A stretch of DNA of 57,612 nt from CAZEAN01 sp964510225 (GTDB lineage Bacteria; Planctomycetota; Planctomycetia; Isosphaerales; Isosphaeraceae). Shown in pieces: positions 36,714-44,430 of this stretch. The notes under the pieces are model-generated. The model made no database searches. It was not told where the DNA came from and saw only the letters and a list, made by a program, of their open reading frames with translations. Each line of letters opens with the position of its first letter. Positions within the stretch are counted from its first letter, which is position 1. The DNA lies in the NCBI GenBank assembly GCA_964510225.1, contig CAZEAN010000025.1:1-57612 (forward strand), read 5' to 3'. Made by a program: the position numbers and the translations under genes.

Positions 36714-36929
36714 GATACTGAACGCCGTCCGTAACCCAATCAGTCGTTGATTGATCCCGCGTAATCGATCGGAGGAAGCTGAGTGCTTCCATTGTCGACA
36801 TCTTAAAAACTACGTTCGGGACTCGCAACCGCCTGACTGACTTTGATTCTCCAAAGGCTGCCGAAAGCTTTACGGAGTAAGACCACAAACGGTTCTCCGC
36901 TAGATGCGCCAGGACTGCACTCGATTTGA

Positions 36930-37862
36930 TCAGGAAGTTGTAACGTCACGATTCGACGTGAGACTGCCAATTATCCCTTGAATATCATCAACTCCAGCCT
37001 CTCTAAGTCGAAGAGGCAATTCATTGACGATTCGTCCAGCGAGACTGGGGTCTGCGAAGGTTCCGGTTCCAACTTGGATCGCTGAAGCGCCGGCGACCAA
37101 AAATTCCATCACATCATCAGTCGATTGGATCCCGCCGACTCCGATGATCGGTAGCTCCGGGAGAGCGCGATGGACTTGCCAGACCATCCGGAGTGCGATC
37201 GGCTTAATTGCGGGTCCACTCAACCCTCCGAGATCATTCGCGAGCATTGGCTTTCGTCGCCTCCAGTCGACGACTAATCCGAGGAGGGTGTTAATCAAAC
37301 TCACAGCATCAGCACCTGACTCGAACGCAGCGCGTGCAATACTCACAATATCAGTCACATTCGGCGTCAGCTTCGCAATCAGAGGAATTGAAGTGGCGGA
37401 TCGGCAGGCGGTTACGACTTCGCTGACCTTGATGGGATCAACGCCAAGATCAAGTCCGTGCGACACATTAGGACAAGAGAGATTCAGTTCGATCCCCGTA
37501 ATCCCAGGCTCGCCATCAAGGCGTTGAGTCATTTCCGCAAACTGTTCGACTGACTCGCCGGCGATGTTGGCGAAAAGGGCCGTCCCGACTGTCCGGAGGT
37601 AAGGGAGGTGGTGGTCGCAAAAGTGTTCGATACCGTCGTTGTCGAGCCCGATTGCGTTCAGGAGCCCCGCTGCCGTCTCAACTGTCCGCGGAGTCCGATT
37701 GCCAGCCCTTGGTTTCGAAGTCACTGTTTTGGGAATAACGCCACCGAGTTGTTCGAGCCGGACAAAAGCAGCCATTTCCCGGACATATCCAAATGTACCT
37801 GATGCAACTAGAATGGGGTTCATCAGGTTTAAGCGCCCGAGTTTGACCGACGTCGAGACCAC
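36930..37862 (-). CDS. pyrD: dihydroorotate dehydrogenase, class 1B type
   Basis: 310 residues from GTG 37862. It oxidises dihydroorotate to orotate in pyrimidine synthesis, in the cytosol. Class 1 is shown by Cys130 as catalytic base in NLSCPNVSHG and by a lack of the membrane helices of class 2. SGTFGYVREM, LLNAIGLDNDGIEHF, KLTPNVTDIV, NTLLG and the FMN phosphate loop GVGGIQSTDDVMEFLVAGASAIQVGT are typical of PyrD of the 1B type, which normally pairs with the iron-sulfur flavoprotein PyrK. No pyrK is in the window. The Asn-rich family elements appear complete. Confidence 0.95.
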   Translation of the reverse strand: MVSTSVKLGRLNLMNPILVASGTFGYVREMAAFVRLEQLGGVIPKTVTSKPRAGNRTPRTVETAAGLLNAIGLDNDGIEHFCDHHLPYLRTVGTALFANIAGESVEQFAEMTQRLDGEPGITGIELNLSCPNVSHGLDLGVDPIKVSEVVTACRSATSIPLIAKLTPNVTDIVSIARAAFESGADAVSLINTLLGLVVDWRRRKPMLANDLGGLSGPAIKPIALRMVWQVHRALPELPIIGVGGIQSTDDVMEFLVAGASAIQVGTGTFADPSLAGRIVNELPLRLREAGVDDIQGIIGSLTSNRDVTTS

Positions 37863-37982
37863 AACTTGACTCCCTCTCTCACAGGACGGCTTCCATCAGG
37901 TGTTCTTGGATCTCGCTTTGATCTTTATGAATTAGGATCATCTGATCGTAGCGCCTAAAAGTACTTAGCTCCGGGATTGTGT

Positions 37983-38240
37983 GTCAACGAAACTACCTGG
38001 TTCGACAGACTCTTATCCAGAGAAGTCGAATCCAGCGCCTCCGAGTGCCACGAGGCGTCTCCGCAGAACTGCGGCTTGACGTACAGCTTACCCCTGCAGA
38101 GCGATATTCCGTTCCTCGGATTGTTCCGGCGCTCAGCGCTGACCTCCACGGACCCCGTCTTGACGGGTTTCGCCTTCTCTATCGGAATGGTGTTAAACGA
38201 AACGTGGGTGGGAGGAAAACGCTCTTGAGAAGGACCACTG
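37983..38240. other. hairpin-rich, unassigned segment between pyrD and padC
   Basis: The 408-base gap between pyrD and padC holds a GC-rich stretch with many short stems: GGTTCGAC/GTCGA(A)TCC at about 37999-38032 enclosing CTCT/AGAG, GCCTC/GAGGC at about 38037-38056, CCGCA/TGCGG at about 38061-38074, GCGC/GCGC at about 38130, and CCCGT/ACGGG at about 38154-38167. Three reading frames are open across most of it, as happens for structured RNA genes that lack stops by chance. No frame gives a recognisable protein. It could be a small structured RNA on either strand or a decayed gene. It does not match the tmRNA, RNase P, SRP or hammerhead cores that I checked. Confidence 0.35.
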
Positions 38241-38270
38241 ATGCCGACTTTAGACGAATCCTGGAATAGT

Positions 38271-38777
38271 CTAGTTGCGACGATCGGCATATCCTAATGG
38301 CAATTGATCTGGTGGGCAGGTGATAATGTCATCTCGATCGGGGCCGACGTCCTCAAGAAACGTAATTTGGGCAAACGCGTTCTCGGCGATGTGCATCGGC
38401 CACGTCGGTCCCTGCTCGCGCAGCTTGAGCATTTCATCGACGTACTCATCTTCATGACAAACAGTGGCTTTGGGGTTGTCGGTGATCCATTGAGGCATCA
38501 AAAAGTAGGAGTGGAGCCAACGTTCGGGGAGGTTCGCCACCATCGTAACAATGTTGCCCACGGGTTCGAGCCAGTTGATTCGCACCATCTGATGACCGAG
38601 GGCGGTCATGTGGACCTGACGATTCGTCACCCAGCGGCCAGCCACTAAACCGCTGTGGATCCGATAGTGAATCAGTTCCGGATTCTTGAAATAGATTTCG
38701 TACTGCCAGTCATTCTCATAGGTGTAAATAATATGCTTCCCAATTACGATACTGAGGTCTTGGTTTGGGAACGACAC
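38271..38777 (-). CDS. padC: phenolic acid decarboxylase
   Basis: 168 residues from GTG 38777, supported by GGAG eight bases upstream. It closely matches bacterial phenolic acid decarboxylases (IYTYEN, YRIHSGLVAGRWVTNRQV, AQITFLEDVG). The active-site set known in Bacillus (Tyr11, Tyr13, Arg41, Glu64) is present at Tyr18, Tyr20, Arg48 and Glu71, all offset by seven. It should decarboxylate ferulate, p-coumarate or caffeate to vinylphenols without a cofactor, in the cytosol. There is no PadR regulator beside it. The neighbours are a PDZ protein, an unassigned hairpin segment and pyrD, so it appears as a single-gene unit, possibly acquired. Confidence 0.95.
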   Translation of the reverse strand: MSFPNQDLSIVIGKHIIYTYENDWQYEIYFKNPELIHYRIHSGLVAGRWVTNRQVHMTALGHQMVRINWLEPVGNIVTMVANLPERWLHSYFLMPQWITDNPKATVCHEDEYVDEMLKLREQGPTWPMHIAENAFAQITFLEDVGPDRDDIITCPPDQLPLGYADRRN

Positions 38778-38972
38778 AGTTGCGTCTCCTCGTCAGTAGT
38801 GTGCAATTCGTGGGCCGTGGTTAGGTCGTGGTACGCTCATTCTGACTCAGATCTTAACCGACGACACCTGCAGCATCCACGAGCCATCAACCTCGCTTAG
38901 GACTCGTCATCCGATCGACTTCGCAGTTAAACAACCAGCCATGTAAGCCTATTCCTGGTATAGATTGATTCT

Positions 38973-39000
38973 GCGGCGGCCCTCACTTATCGGCCGCCGC
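38973..39000. terminator. perfect 9-bp GC hairpin
   Basis: GCGGCGGCC at 38973-38981 pairs with GGCCGCCGC at 38992-39000 around a 10-base loop. It lies in the 322-base gap between the end of the PDZ gene (39100) and the start of padC (38777), both leftward. It is the strongest stem in that gap and probably stops or stabilises the PDZ transcript, although no T-run follows on the minus strand. I see nothing else in the gap except the padC ribosome site. Confidence 0.5.
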
Positions 39001-39099
39001 TCTTATGGCAATGAAGTAGGTCTTCGAGAAGACAATCTTTCCCAATACCAAGGTATTCGCCACAGCCTCCGAGGTAATTCAACGCCGACTACCACCGTT

Positions 39100-39957
39100 C
39101 TAAGTGCCCGGACCAGTTGGTCCTGGCGTTCCTGGTGCGGCAGGAACCCCGATGCCCCCGAACGTGGCTGTGACGGTTCTTACCCGGTTGTACGCGTCCA
39201 TAACCGTCATGGGCAAAAGCCCATTTGAACGAGCGATCTCAGCGCGAAAGACGTTGAGGTTGGTTGCCGCGCTTTGACCGATTGTCAGGATTGTCTCACC
39301 AGGCTGGAGACCAGCCAGAGCGGCAGGACTTCCAGGAATGACCCGAGTGATTCGCAATCCGACCCGCGAGGGCGACGGAACGATGATCCTGGGGTAGACT
39401 GGTACCGTCATCGTTGGAGGTCCGACGTTTACTTGTACTGGGACCACATGCACACCCAAGACATATGGTCGTGGTTGCGGCCACGGTGGGATTGGACCGC
39501 CGTTCCAGGGTGGTGGTAAGTAGACGAGCCGGTTCTCAAGAAGTCCAGTCCGGATGTTTCTAAAGGTGACGACGGTCTGTGAATGGTGTTGTTCTAGCTG
39601 CAGTGCATTACGCAACGGCATATTGTCGAGACGGACAATGACATCACCCGCCTCAAGTAGAATCTGGGGTTGATTCAGCGGCGATCCGTAATCAGGATGC
39701 GTCACCAGTCTGGCGGTCACGTAGTAGCCATATGGCTCAATCGAGAAGTTTGCTCTGAGCCTTGGAGAATAGTAGGTTCCCGGCCACGGGATTGGCGCGG
39801 CGGACGGTTGCGGAAGAGCTCTAGGTTGTTGTGAACTTCTATCCTCGGGTTCTTGCCCGAATGCAATCGGCACTAGCACGAAGATGGTAAAGACGGCCAA
39901 TACAGCTCTGCTGGTGGAATGACCTATTGTTCTATTGAGTTGTTCTAGGATTCTCAT
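39100..39957 (-). CDS. exported PDZ-domain protein
   Basis: 285 residues with an export signal (about 1-34: a basic start, then AVLAVFTIFVLVPIAFG). A Pro-rich linker follows. Residues about 70-140 look like a degenerate PDZ (LEAGDVIVRLDNMPLRNALQL). After a second Pro-rich stretch comes a clear PDZ at about 205-262 (GLRITRVIPGSPAALAGLQPG, ETILTIGQSAATN). A Gly/Pro/Thr tail (about 268-285) ends the protein. No protease domain is present, so it should be a periplasmic scaffold or peptide binder. Translation is probably strong: AGGAGG lies seven bases before the ATG. It faces a long AT-rich upstream region. Confidence 0.82.
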   Translation of the reverse strand: MRILEQLNRTIGHSTSRAVLAVFTIFVLVPIAFGQEPEDRSSQQPRALPQPSAAPIPWPGTYYSPRLRANFSIEPYGYYVTARLVTHPDYGSPLNQPQILLEAGDVIVRLDNMPLRNALQLEQHHSQTVVTFRNIRTGLLENRLVYLPPPWNGGPIPPWPQPRPYVLGVHVVPVQVNVGPPTMTVPVYPRIIVPSPSRVGLRITRVIPGSPAALAGLQPGETILTIGQSAATNLNVFRAEIARSNGLLPMTVMDAYNRVRTVTATFGGIGVPAAPGTPGPTGPGT

Positions 39958-39964
39958 CGCTGCA

Positions 39965-39970
39965 CCTCCT
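39965..39970 (-). promoter_or_regulatory. perfect AGGAGG ribosome-binding site of the PDZ gene
   Basis: On the minus strand AGGAGG is followed by TGCAGCG and then the ATG at 39957. This is the full anti-Shine-Dalgarno complement with a seven-base spacer, uncommon in this window, where most starts have weak sites. It fixes the start of the PDZ protein. Confidence 0.8.
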
Positions 39971-40770
39971 GATTGCTGTTGGACCTGTGCCCAATGATCA
40001 GGCCGTCGGATTCTGCGTCGAATAAACCTAAGCTGCTTCTTCGAGGTAGAACGATCAGATCGGCGAGCAATTGGGTCTATTGTGTTTCATTATCGATCTA
40101 AACTTTCTTTTCCACGACACCTACCTTATCCCCAGAATTACTTTGAGTAAATTTTCGCCGATCCATTTATAACACAATATAAAACCTAGCTGAAATCCAG
40201 AACGATCAATTATATTATCTACCAGGATCTGTTTGATCGAACAGACTTACTCAGAATGGCTCTTATTTGTCGCCACCAAATTATTATACGAATCGGACAA
40301 CCCTTATGCTAGATCGCGTAGTGGGTGATTAGTGGTGGGCGTAACTGCTAGGTGCACCGTCGCTCGAGGTGGTGCGTCAATCGAAGCATCCGTCAGATTC
40401 CTTTTCTGCCACGCTCTTCGTCCGAAGAGACTGTTCACTATTTGCAGTCTACCGATTTTCAATTACCGACACGTCGGTGGTTTAATGTTGTTGTGTAACT
40501 AACCAACTAGTGTAGTTGTAAGCCATTAAGAGGCTTGAAGTTACAGATAATTTGTCTCCGAGACATCCATTTTTCAACTCTTAGACCAGTCTGGACCTGT
40601 GAATTGTAGATAGCTTAAAAGTTCATGATAGGGACATCGCTGAGACTCGATTTATGCTGTCGATTCCTCGCATGGCCTTACGGATTAGTCTCCCAAAGTC
40701 GTATCCACCCTGGAACGGCGTTCGGTAGAAAGCTTTATCAAACTGAAGAACCACGACGGAGCCATGTTTC
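39971..40770. other. 800-base AT-rich gap between divergent genes
   Basis: The longest gene-free stretch of the window and visibly richer in A/T than the flanks. It must hold the promoters of the PDZ gene (-) and the M1 aminopeptidase gene (+). Two compact palindromes stand out: CTCTTCG-TC-CGAAGAG at 40414-40429, and ACCGAC-AC-GTCGGT at 40465-40478. TATAAT occurs on the minus strand near 40280 without a good -35. The only sizable ORF (40623-40877, minus) overlaps the peptidase start and has no protein-like features. I see no RNA gene that I can name. Confidence 0.5.
40465..40478. promoter_or_regulatory. perfect palindrome ACCGAC-AC-GTCGGT
   Basis: A 6-bp perfect inverted repeat with a two-base spacer in the AT-rich divergent gap, about 290 bases before the aminopeptidase start. 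The size and symmetry fit a dimeric repressor site. No regulator gene is adjacent. Confidence 0.3.
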
Positions 40771-42453
40771 ATGAAAAAGTTGAGGCGAGTACAGAATGCT
40801 TTTTGGGGCCTGGTCGTCGTCGGTCTAATGAACCAAATCGGGGGAGTATCCGCCCAGGAGCCAACTCGGGACGACATCCTCCGAGGTCAGCTAAGCCCGC
40901 CGCGGACTTGTTATGACGTGATCGAGTACAGGCTCGATGTTCGAATTGACCCCAATGACCGATCGGTTAGTGGATCTAATCTAATCGTCTTTGAGGTGGT
41001 TCATGAAACGGACCTCCTCCAGGTCGATCTCTTCGCCAACATGCAGATCAATCGGATTCTGCTCGACGGTGAAATCGAATTAAATCAAATCGAGCGCGAG
41101 GAAAACTCCTTTTTCATCAAGCTCCCCAAGACTCTGGAACAATCGTCCCAGCACGAACTCGACATACAATACGCCGGAAAACCCCAAGTAGCTGCCCGGC
41201 CACCTTGGGACGGCGGGTTTACTTGGGCACGTGACAATCGGGGAAATCCATGGATCGCAGTTACGTCACAGGGGACAGGCTCAAGCCTCTGGTGGCCTCA
41301 GAAGGATCATCCATCCGACGAGCCGGAACGAATGACCCTCGCTGTTACAGTACCCCCCGGTCTTGAGAATGTCTCGAACGGTCGTTTGATCGAAAAGGTT
41401 CGACTCGATGACGAGTGGACAACCTTTGTTTGGGAGATCTCCTATCCAATCAACAACTACTGCGTCACGATCAATGTGGGGAAGTTTGCGTACTTCAGCG
41501 ACGTTTATGAGAGTTTCGATGGGGAACTCCTGACGCTCGACTACTATGTTCTCCCGGAGAATCTCGAAACGGCTAAAGCTCATTTTGAGCAGACCAAGAC
41601 AATGCTGAGCGTTTTCGAGAAGTACTTCGGTAAATATCCGTTTTATCGGGATGGCTTTAAGCTGATCGAGAGTCCGCATCTTGGGATGGAGCACCAGTCA
41701 GCAATCGCCTACGGCAACGGTTACCAAGGCGGTTACCTGGGGCGTTCCGCTTCCGAAGTAGGCCGCAAGTTTGACTTCATCATCATCCACGAAGCCGCTC
41801 ACGAGTGGTGGGGAAATAGCCTAACGATGTCAGACAATGCGGATCTCTGGATCCATGAGAGTTTTGCAGCCTACGCCGAAGCACTCTATGTCGAAGACGT
41901 TTATGGTCGTGAAGAATCGCTCGAATACATCAATGCAAAGAAACGTAGCGTTCGAAATGTGGCGCCGATTATCGGACCCTACGATCTGAATCAAAGCGGT
42001 CATCCTGACATGTACGATAAAGGTCAACTCGTGCTAAATACGCTCCGGAGTGTCTTGGATGACGACGACCTCTGGTTTTCGATCTTACTCGGACTCCAAC
42101 GTAGCTACCGATATCAGAACATCAACGCAGATATTGTCTTTGACTATATCAATCGGTCGACAGGACAGAACTTAAACTACTTCTTCGATCAGTATTTTCG
42201 AAGTGCTAAGCTACCCGTTCTCGAACTCCGTTTCGAGCCCACAAATGACACTTTCGCCGTTCAGTATCGTTGGCGAGCCGATGTTGAGGACTTCCGGATG
42301 CCGATTCAGGTGACGACCGCACCTGATACGTTCGAAACCATCCGACCGAGCCCGGATTGGCAGACGATCCGCTTTGAGTCGACTGACATAGACGAGTTCG
42401 AGGTGGCGACCGATCTCTTCTACATTGAGGTGGAACGGACCGAGTTTCCCTGA
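40771..42453 (+). CDS. exported M1-family zinc aminopeptidase
   Basis: 560 residues from ATG 40771, with GGAG about ten bases upstream and a signal peptide ending near VSAQEP. The M1 zinc site is intact: H340-E341-A-A-H344, then Glu363 in WIHESFAAYAE. The usual GAMEN substrate motif appears as L-G-M306-E307-H308. An N-terminal saddle domain (about 40-250) with YDVIEYRLDVRIDPNDRSVSG precedes the catalytic domain, and a short C-terminal domain (about 460-560) ends it. It lacks the large helical C-terminal domain of PepN, so it is of the short type. It should remove N-terminal residues from peptides in the periplasm. Confidence 0.93.
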   Translation: MKKLRRVQNAFWGLVVVGLMNQIGGVSAQEPTRDDILRGQLSPPRTCYDVIEYRLDVRIDPNDRSVSGSNLIVFEVVHETDLLQVDLFANMQINRILLDGEIELNQIEREENSFFIKLPKTLEQSSQHELDIQYAGKPQVAARPPWDGGFTWARDNRGNPWIAVTSQGTGSSLWWPQKDHPSDEPERMTLAVTVPPGLENVSNGRLIEKVRLDDEWTTFVWEISYPINNYCVTINVGKFAYFSDVYESFDGELLTLDYYVLPENLETAKAHFEQTKTMLSVFEKYFGKYPFYRDGFKLIESPHLGMEHQSAIAYGNGYQGGYLGRSASEVGRKFDFIIIHEAAHEWWGNSLTMSDNADLWIHESFAAYAEALYVEDVYGREESLEYINAKKRSVRNVAPIIGPYDLNQSGHPDMYDKGQLVLNTLRSVLDDDDLWFSILLGLQRSYRYQNINADIVFDYINRSTGQNLNYFFDQYFRSAKLPVLELRFEPTNDTFAVQYRWRADVEDFRMPIQVTTAPDTFETIRPSPDWQTIRFESTDIDEFEVATDLFYIEVERTEFP

Positions 42454-42540
42454 AACTCGAATTGAGCGTGAAGTCTTGGTGGTCGATTCGATTGCACGCG
42501 ATCCGACTCCAGATCGCGTGCAACCAAGCCGAAAGCGACT

Positions 42541-43029
42541 TCACTTCCCGGTCATCTTCTCGCGGATCCCTTCGAAGGGAACGCTTTCGAGATACGAGGT
42601 GATGTACCATTCACCCTTTGTCTTACGGAGAGTCGTCATGGTGTTAACGACGATCTCCTCCGCTTCGGGGAGTGTGATGGTCGCAGGCCAATCCACGGTG
42701 ACGACGTCAGGAGTGAGAACGCGGTAGGAGCGGGGGACAACCTGAAGCTCAATCTTGACGCCTTCGCGTCGCCCTGCGAAATGCTCCAAGAGCGTTTCTT
42801 TAATAGTCTTTCGTCCTTTGACCAAGGTTCCGTCGGCGAAGAAGCAGTCGAGATAAAAGGGATCACAGCAAGAAAGAAACTTATCCGCATCCTTTTCTAT
42901 AAGTGCCAAGAGGGCTGTATCGAGTCGTCCTTTAATTGCTTCGACGTCCTCCGGTGCCGGTTTCATGTCTTGAGCGGGGTGAAACAATGGGCTCAGAACA
43001 AGAGCGATTGTCGTGGTCTGCAACAGCAT
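42541..43029 (-). CDS. small exported SnoaL/NTF2-like (DUF4440-type) protein
   Basis: 162 residues from ATG 43029 (GGAG ten bases upstream); the frame is open to 43116 but without protein-like content. A short hydrophobic leader (MLLQTTTIALVLSPLFHP) suggests export. The rest fits the NTF2-like cone fold: a helix with IKGRLDTALLALIEKDADKFLSCCDPFY, then FADGTLVKGRKTIKETLLEHF, then strands ending GEWYITSYLESVPF. Such proteins are small-molecule binders or enzymes; nothing in the pocket can be assigned. Convergent with the aminopeptidase and 114 bases downstream of the aminotransferase on the same strand. Confidence 0.72.
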   Translation of the reverse strand: MLLQTTTIALVLSPLFHPAQDMKPAPEDVEAIKGRLDTALLALIEKDADKFLSCCDPFYLDCFFADGTLVKGRKTIKETLLEHFAGRREGVKIELQVVPRSYRVLTPDVVTVDWPATITLPEAEEIVVNTMTTLRKTKGEWYITSYLESVPFEGIREKMTGK

Positions 43030-43143
43030 CGGTGGGGCGCTCCGTTGAATCGTACGAGAAGAGGTTAGTATGTCGATCTTAGGCGAACGTATCTTGCGAC
43101 GCGACCACTCTACCAAGTTCTTTACGACCAGGTAACGTCGATG

Positions 43144-44376
43144 TTACAGAGCGCGGCCAATCTGTCGAACAGCCTGTCGGAGACGATGTTCATTCTCAAT
43201 CAAGGCGAGTCGGAGATGACCTTCGCCCGCGTCACCGAACCCGATACCAGGACTGACCGCGACATTTGCTTCTTCGATCAGTTTCATGGCGAATTGGATC
43301 GAGTCTTGTTGTGTCTGGTAGGGTTCTGGGATTTTGGCCCAGACAAACATTCCTGCTTTGGGGATCGGGACGTCCCAACCGAGTCGTCGGAGGCCTTGGA
43401 CCAGCACATCCCGACGCTTCTGATACTCGGCGACTTGTCCTTGTCGTCCCTCTTCGCCATGTCGAAGTGCGACGATCGCCGCGATCTGAACGGCTTGGAA
43501 TAATCCGTAGTCGTAGTAGCCCTTGATTGCCTTGAGTGCTCCGATCATGGTCCGATTGCCAGCGGCAAAACCGACCCGCCAGCCGGCCATGTTGTATCCC
43601 TTCGACATCGTCGTAAATTCGCAGCCAACTCCTAGGGCACCTTGCGCACTGAGGAAGCTCGGCGGTTCGTACCCTTCGAAGCCGACATCGCCGTACGCAA
43701 AGTCATGGATCACGGCAAACTGGAAGCGGCGGGCCAGTACAACGACCTCGTCGAAGAAGGCGGGCTCCACCACAGTTGCTGTTGGATTGTGAGGGAAGTT
43801 GAGTATCAAAACTTTGGGTCGTGGATAGAAGTGACGGCACATCCCGTCCACACTCTTGAGAAAGCCCTCAGGGTCGTTGACATCGAGTGCAATGACATTA
43901 GCGTTCGCCAGCGCAACCGCATGGGCATGGATCGGGAAGGTTGGTGCAGGTGCCAATGCGGTGTCGCCTGGACCCAAGAGGGCGAGACAAATGTGACTAA
44001 ATCCTTCCTTCGATCCAATGGTGGTGACTACTTCAGCATCAGGGTCGAGCGTGACCTGAAACCGTTCCTCGTACCGCTTCGCGACTTCGCGACGGAGGTT
44101 ATAGAGCCCTTGGGCCACGCTGTACCGATGATTTCTGGTGTCTCGGGCAGCTTCACAGAGCTTCTCAATGACCCGAGATTCAGGAGGGTCGGTCGGATTT
44201 CCCATCCCAAGATCGATGACATCGTCACCCGCTCTTCTCTTTGAGTCTTTAAGTGCATTGATTCGACCAAAGAGATAAGGGGGTAAGTTCTTAACGCGAG
44301 CCGAGACCTCGATCGGCATCGCTTTAGCCACACTCGGATTCTCCTGACCGAGCGAGTCTGGTGTATCGTTTTCCAT
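43144..44376 (-). CDS. alaC: class I/II aminotransferase, AlaC-like
   Basis: 410 residues from ATG 44376, confirmed by GGGGAG six bases upstream; an in-frame earlier start at 44418 is unlikely. It is a fold-type I PLP enzyme with the Schiff-base Lys259 in TMSKGYNMAGWRVGF, NFPHNPTATVV for the substrate carboxylate region, and HDFAYGDVGFEGY for the PLP pyridine contact. The subgroup with IDLGMGNPTDPP and YYDYGLFQAVQIAA matches AlaC, the glutamate-pyruvate aminotransferase, and the related LL-diaminopimelate aminotransferases. It probably makes alanine from pyruvate in the cytosol. It lies 54 bases before the pseudo-beta-lactamase on the same strand. Confidence 0.87.
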   Translation of the reverse strand: MENDTPDSLGQENPSVAKAMPIEVSARVKNLPPYLFGRINALKDSKRRAGDDVIDLGMGNPTDPPESRVIEKLCEAARDTRNHRYSVAQGLYNLRREVAKRYEERFQVTLDPDAEVVTTIGSKEGFSHICLALLGPGDTALAPAPTFPIHAHAVALANANVIALDVNDPEGFLKSVDGMCRHFYPRPKVLILNFPHNPTATVVEPAFFDEVVVLARRFQFAVIHDFAYGDVGFEGYEPPSFLSAQGALGVGCEFTTMSKGYNMAGWRVGFAAGNRTMIGALKAIKGYYDYGLFQAVQIAAIVALRHGEEGRQGQVAEYQKRRDVLVQGLRRLGWDVPIPKAGMFVWAKIPEPYQTQQDSIQFAMKLIEEANVAVSPGIGFGDAGEGHLRLALIENEHRLRQAVRQIGRAL

Positions 44377-44430
44377 CAAATACTCCCCGATCGAAGAACA
44401 AAGCCAAGTGGAAGTCAACCCAGTGCCTAC

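Noticed and set aside
37983..38060. tmRNA-like GGATTCGAC on the minus strand
   Set aside because: The match is limited to nine bases; there is no tRNA-Ala-like end, tag-peptide frame or CCA end in place.
38236..38262. Hammerhead-like CTGATGC followed by CGAA
   Set aside because: The core needs CTGANGA and GAAA; both differ and the stems do not close.
40623..40877. 84-codon minus-strand ORF
   Set aside because: It overlaps the start of the M1 peptidase gene on the other strand and has no protein-like pattern.
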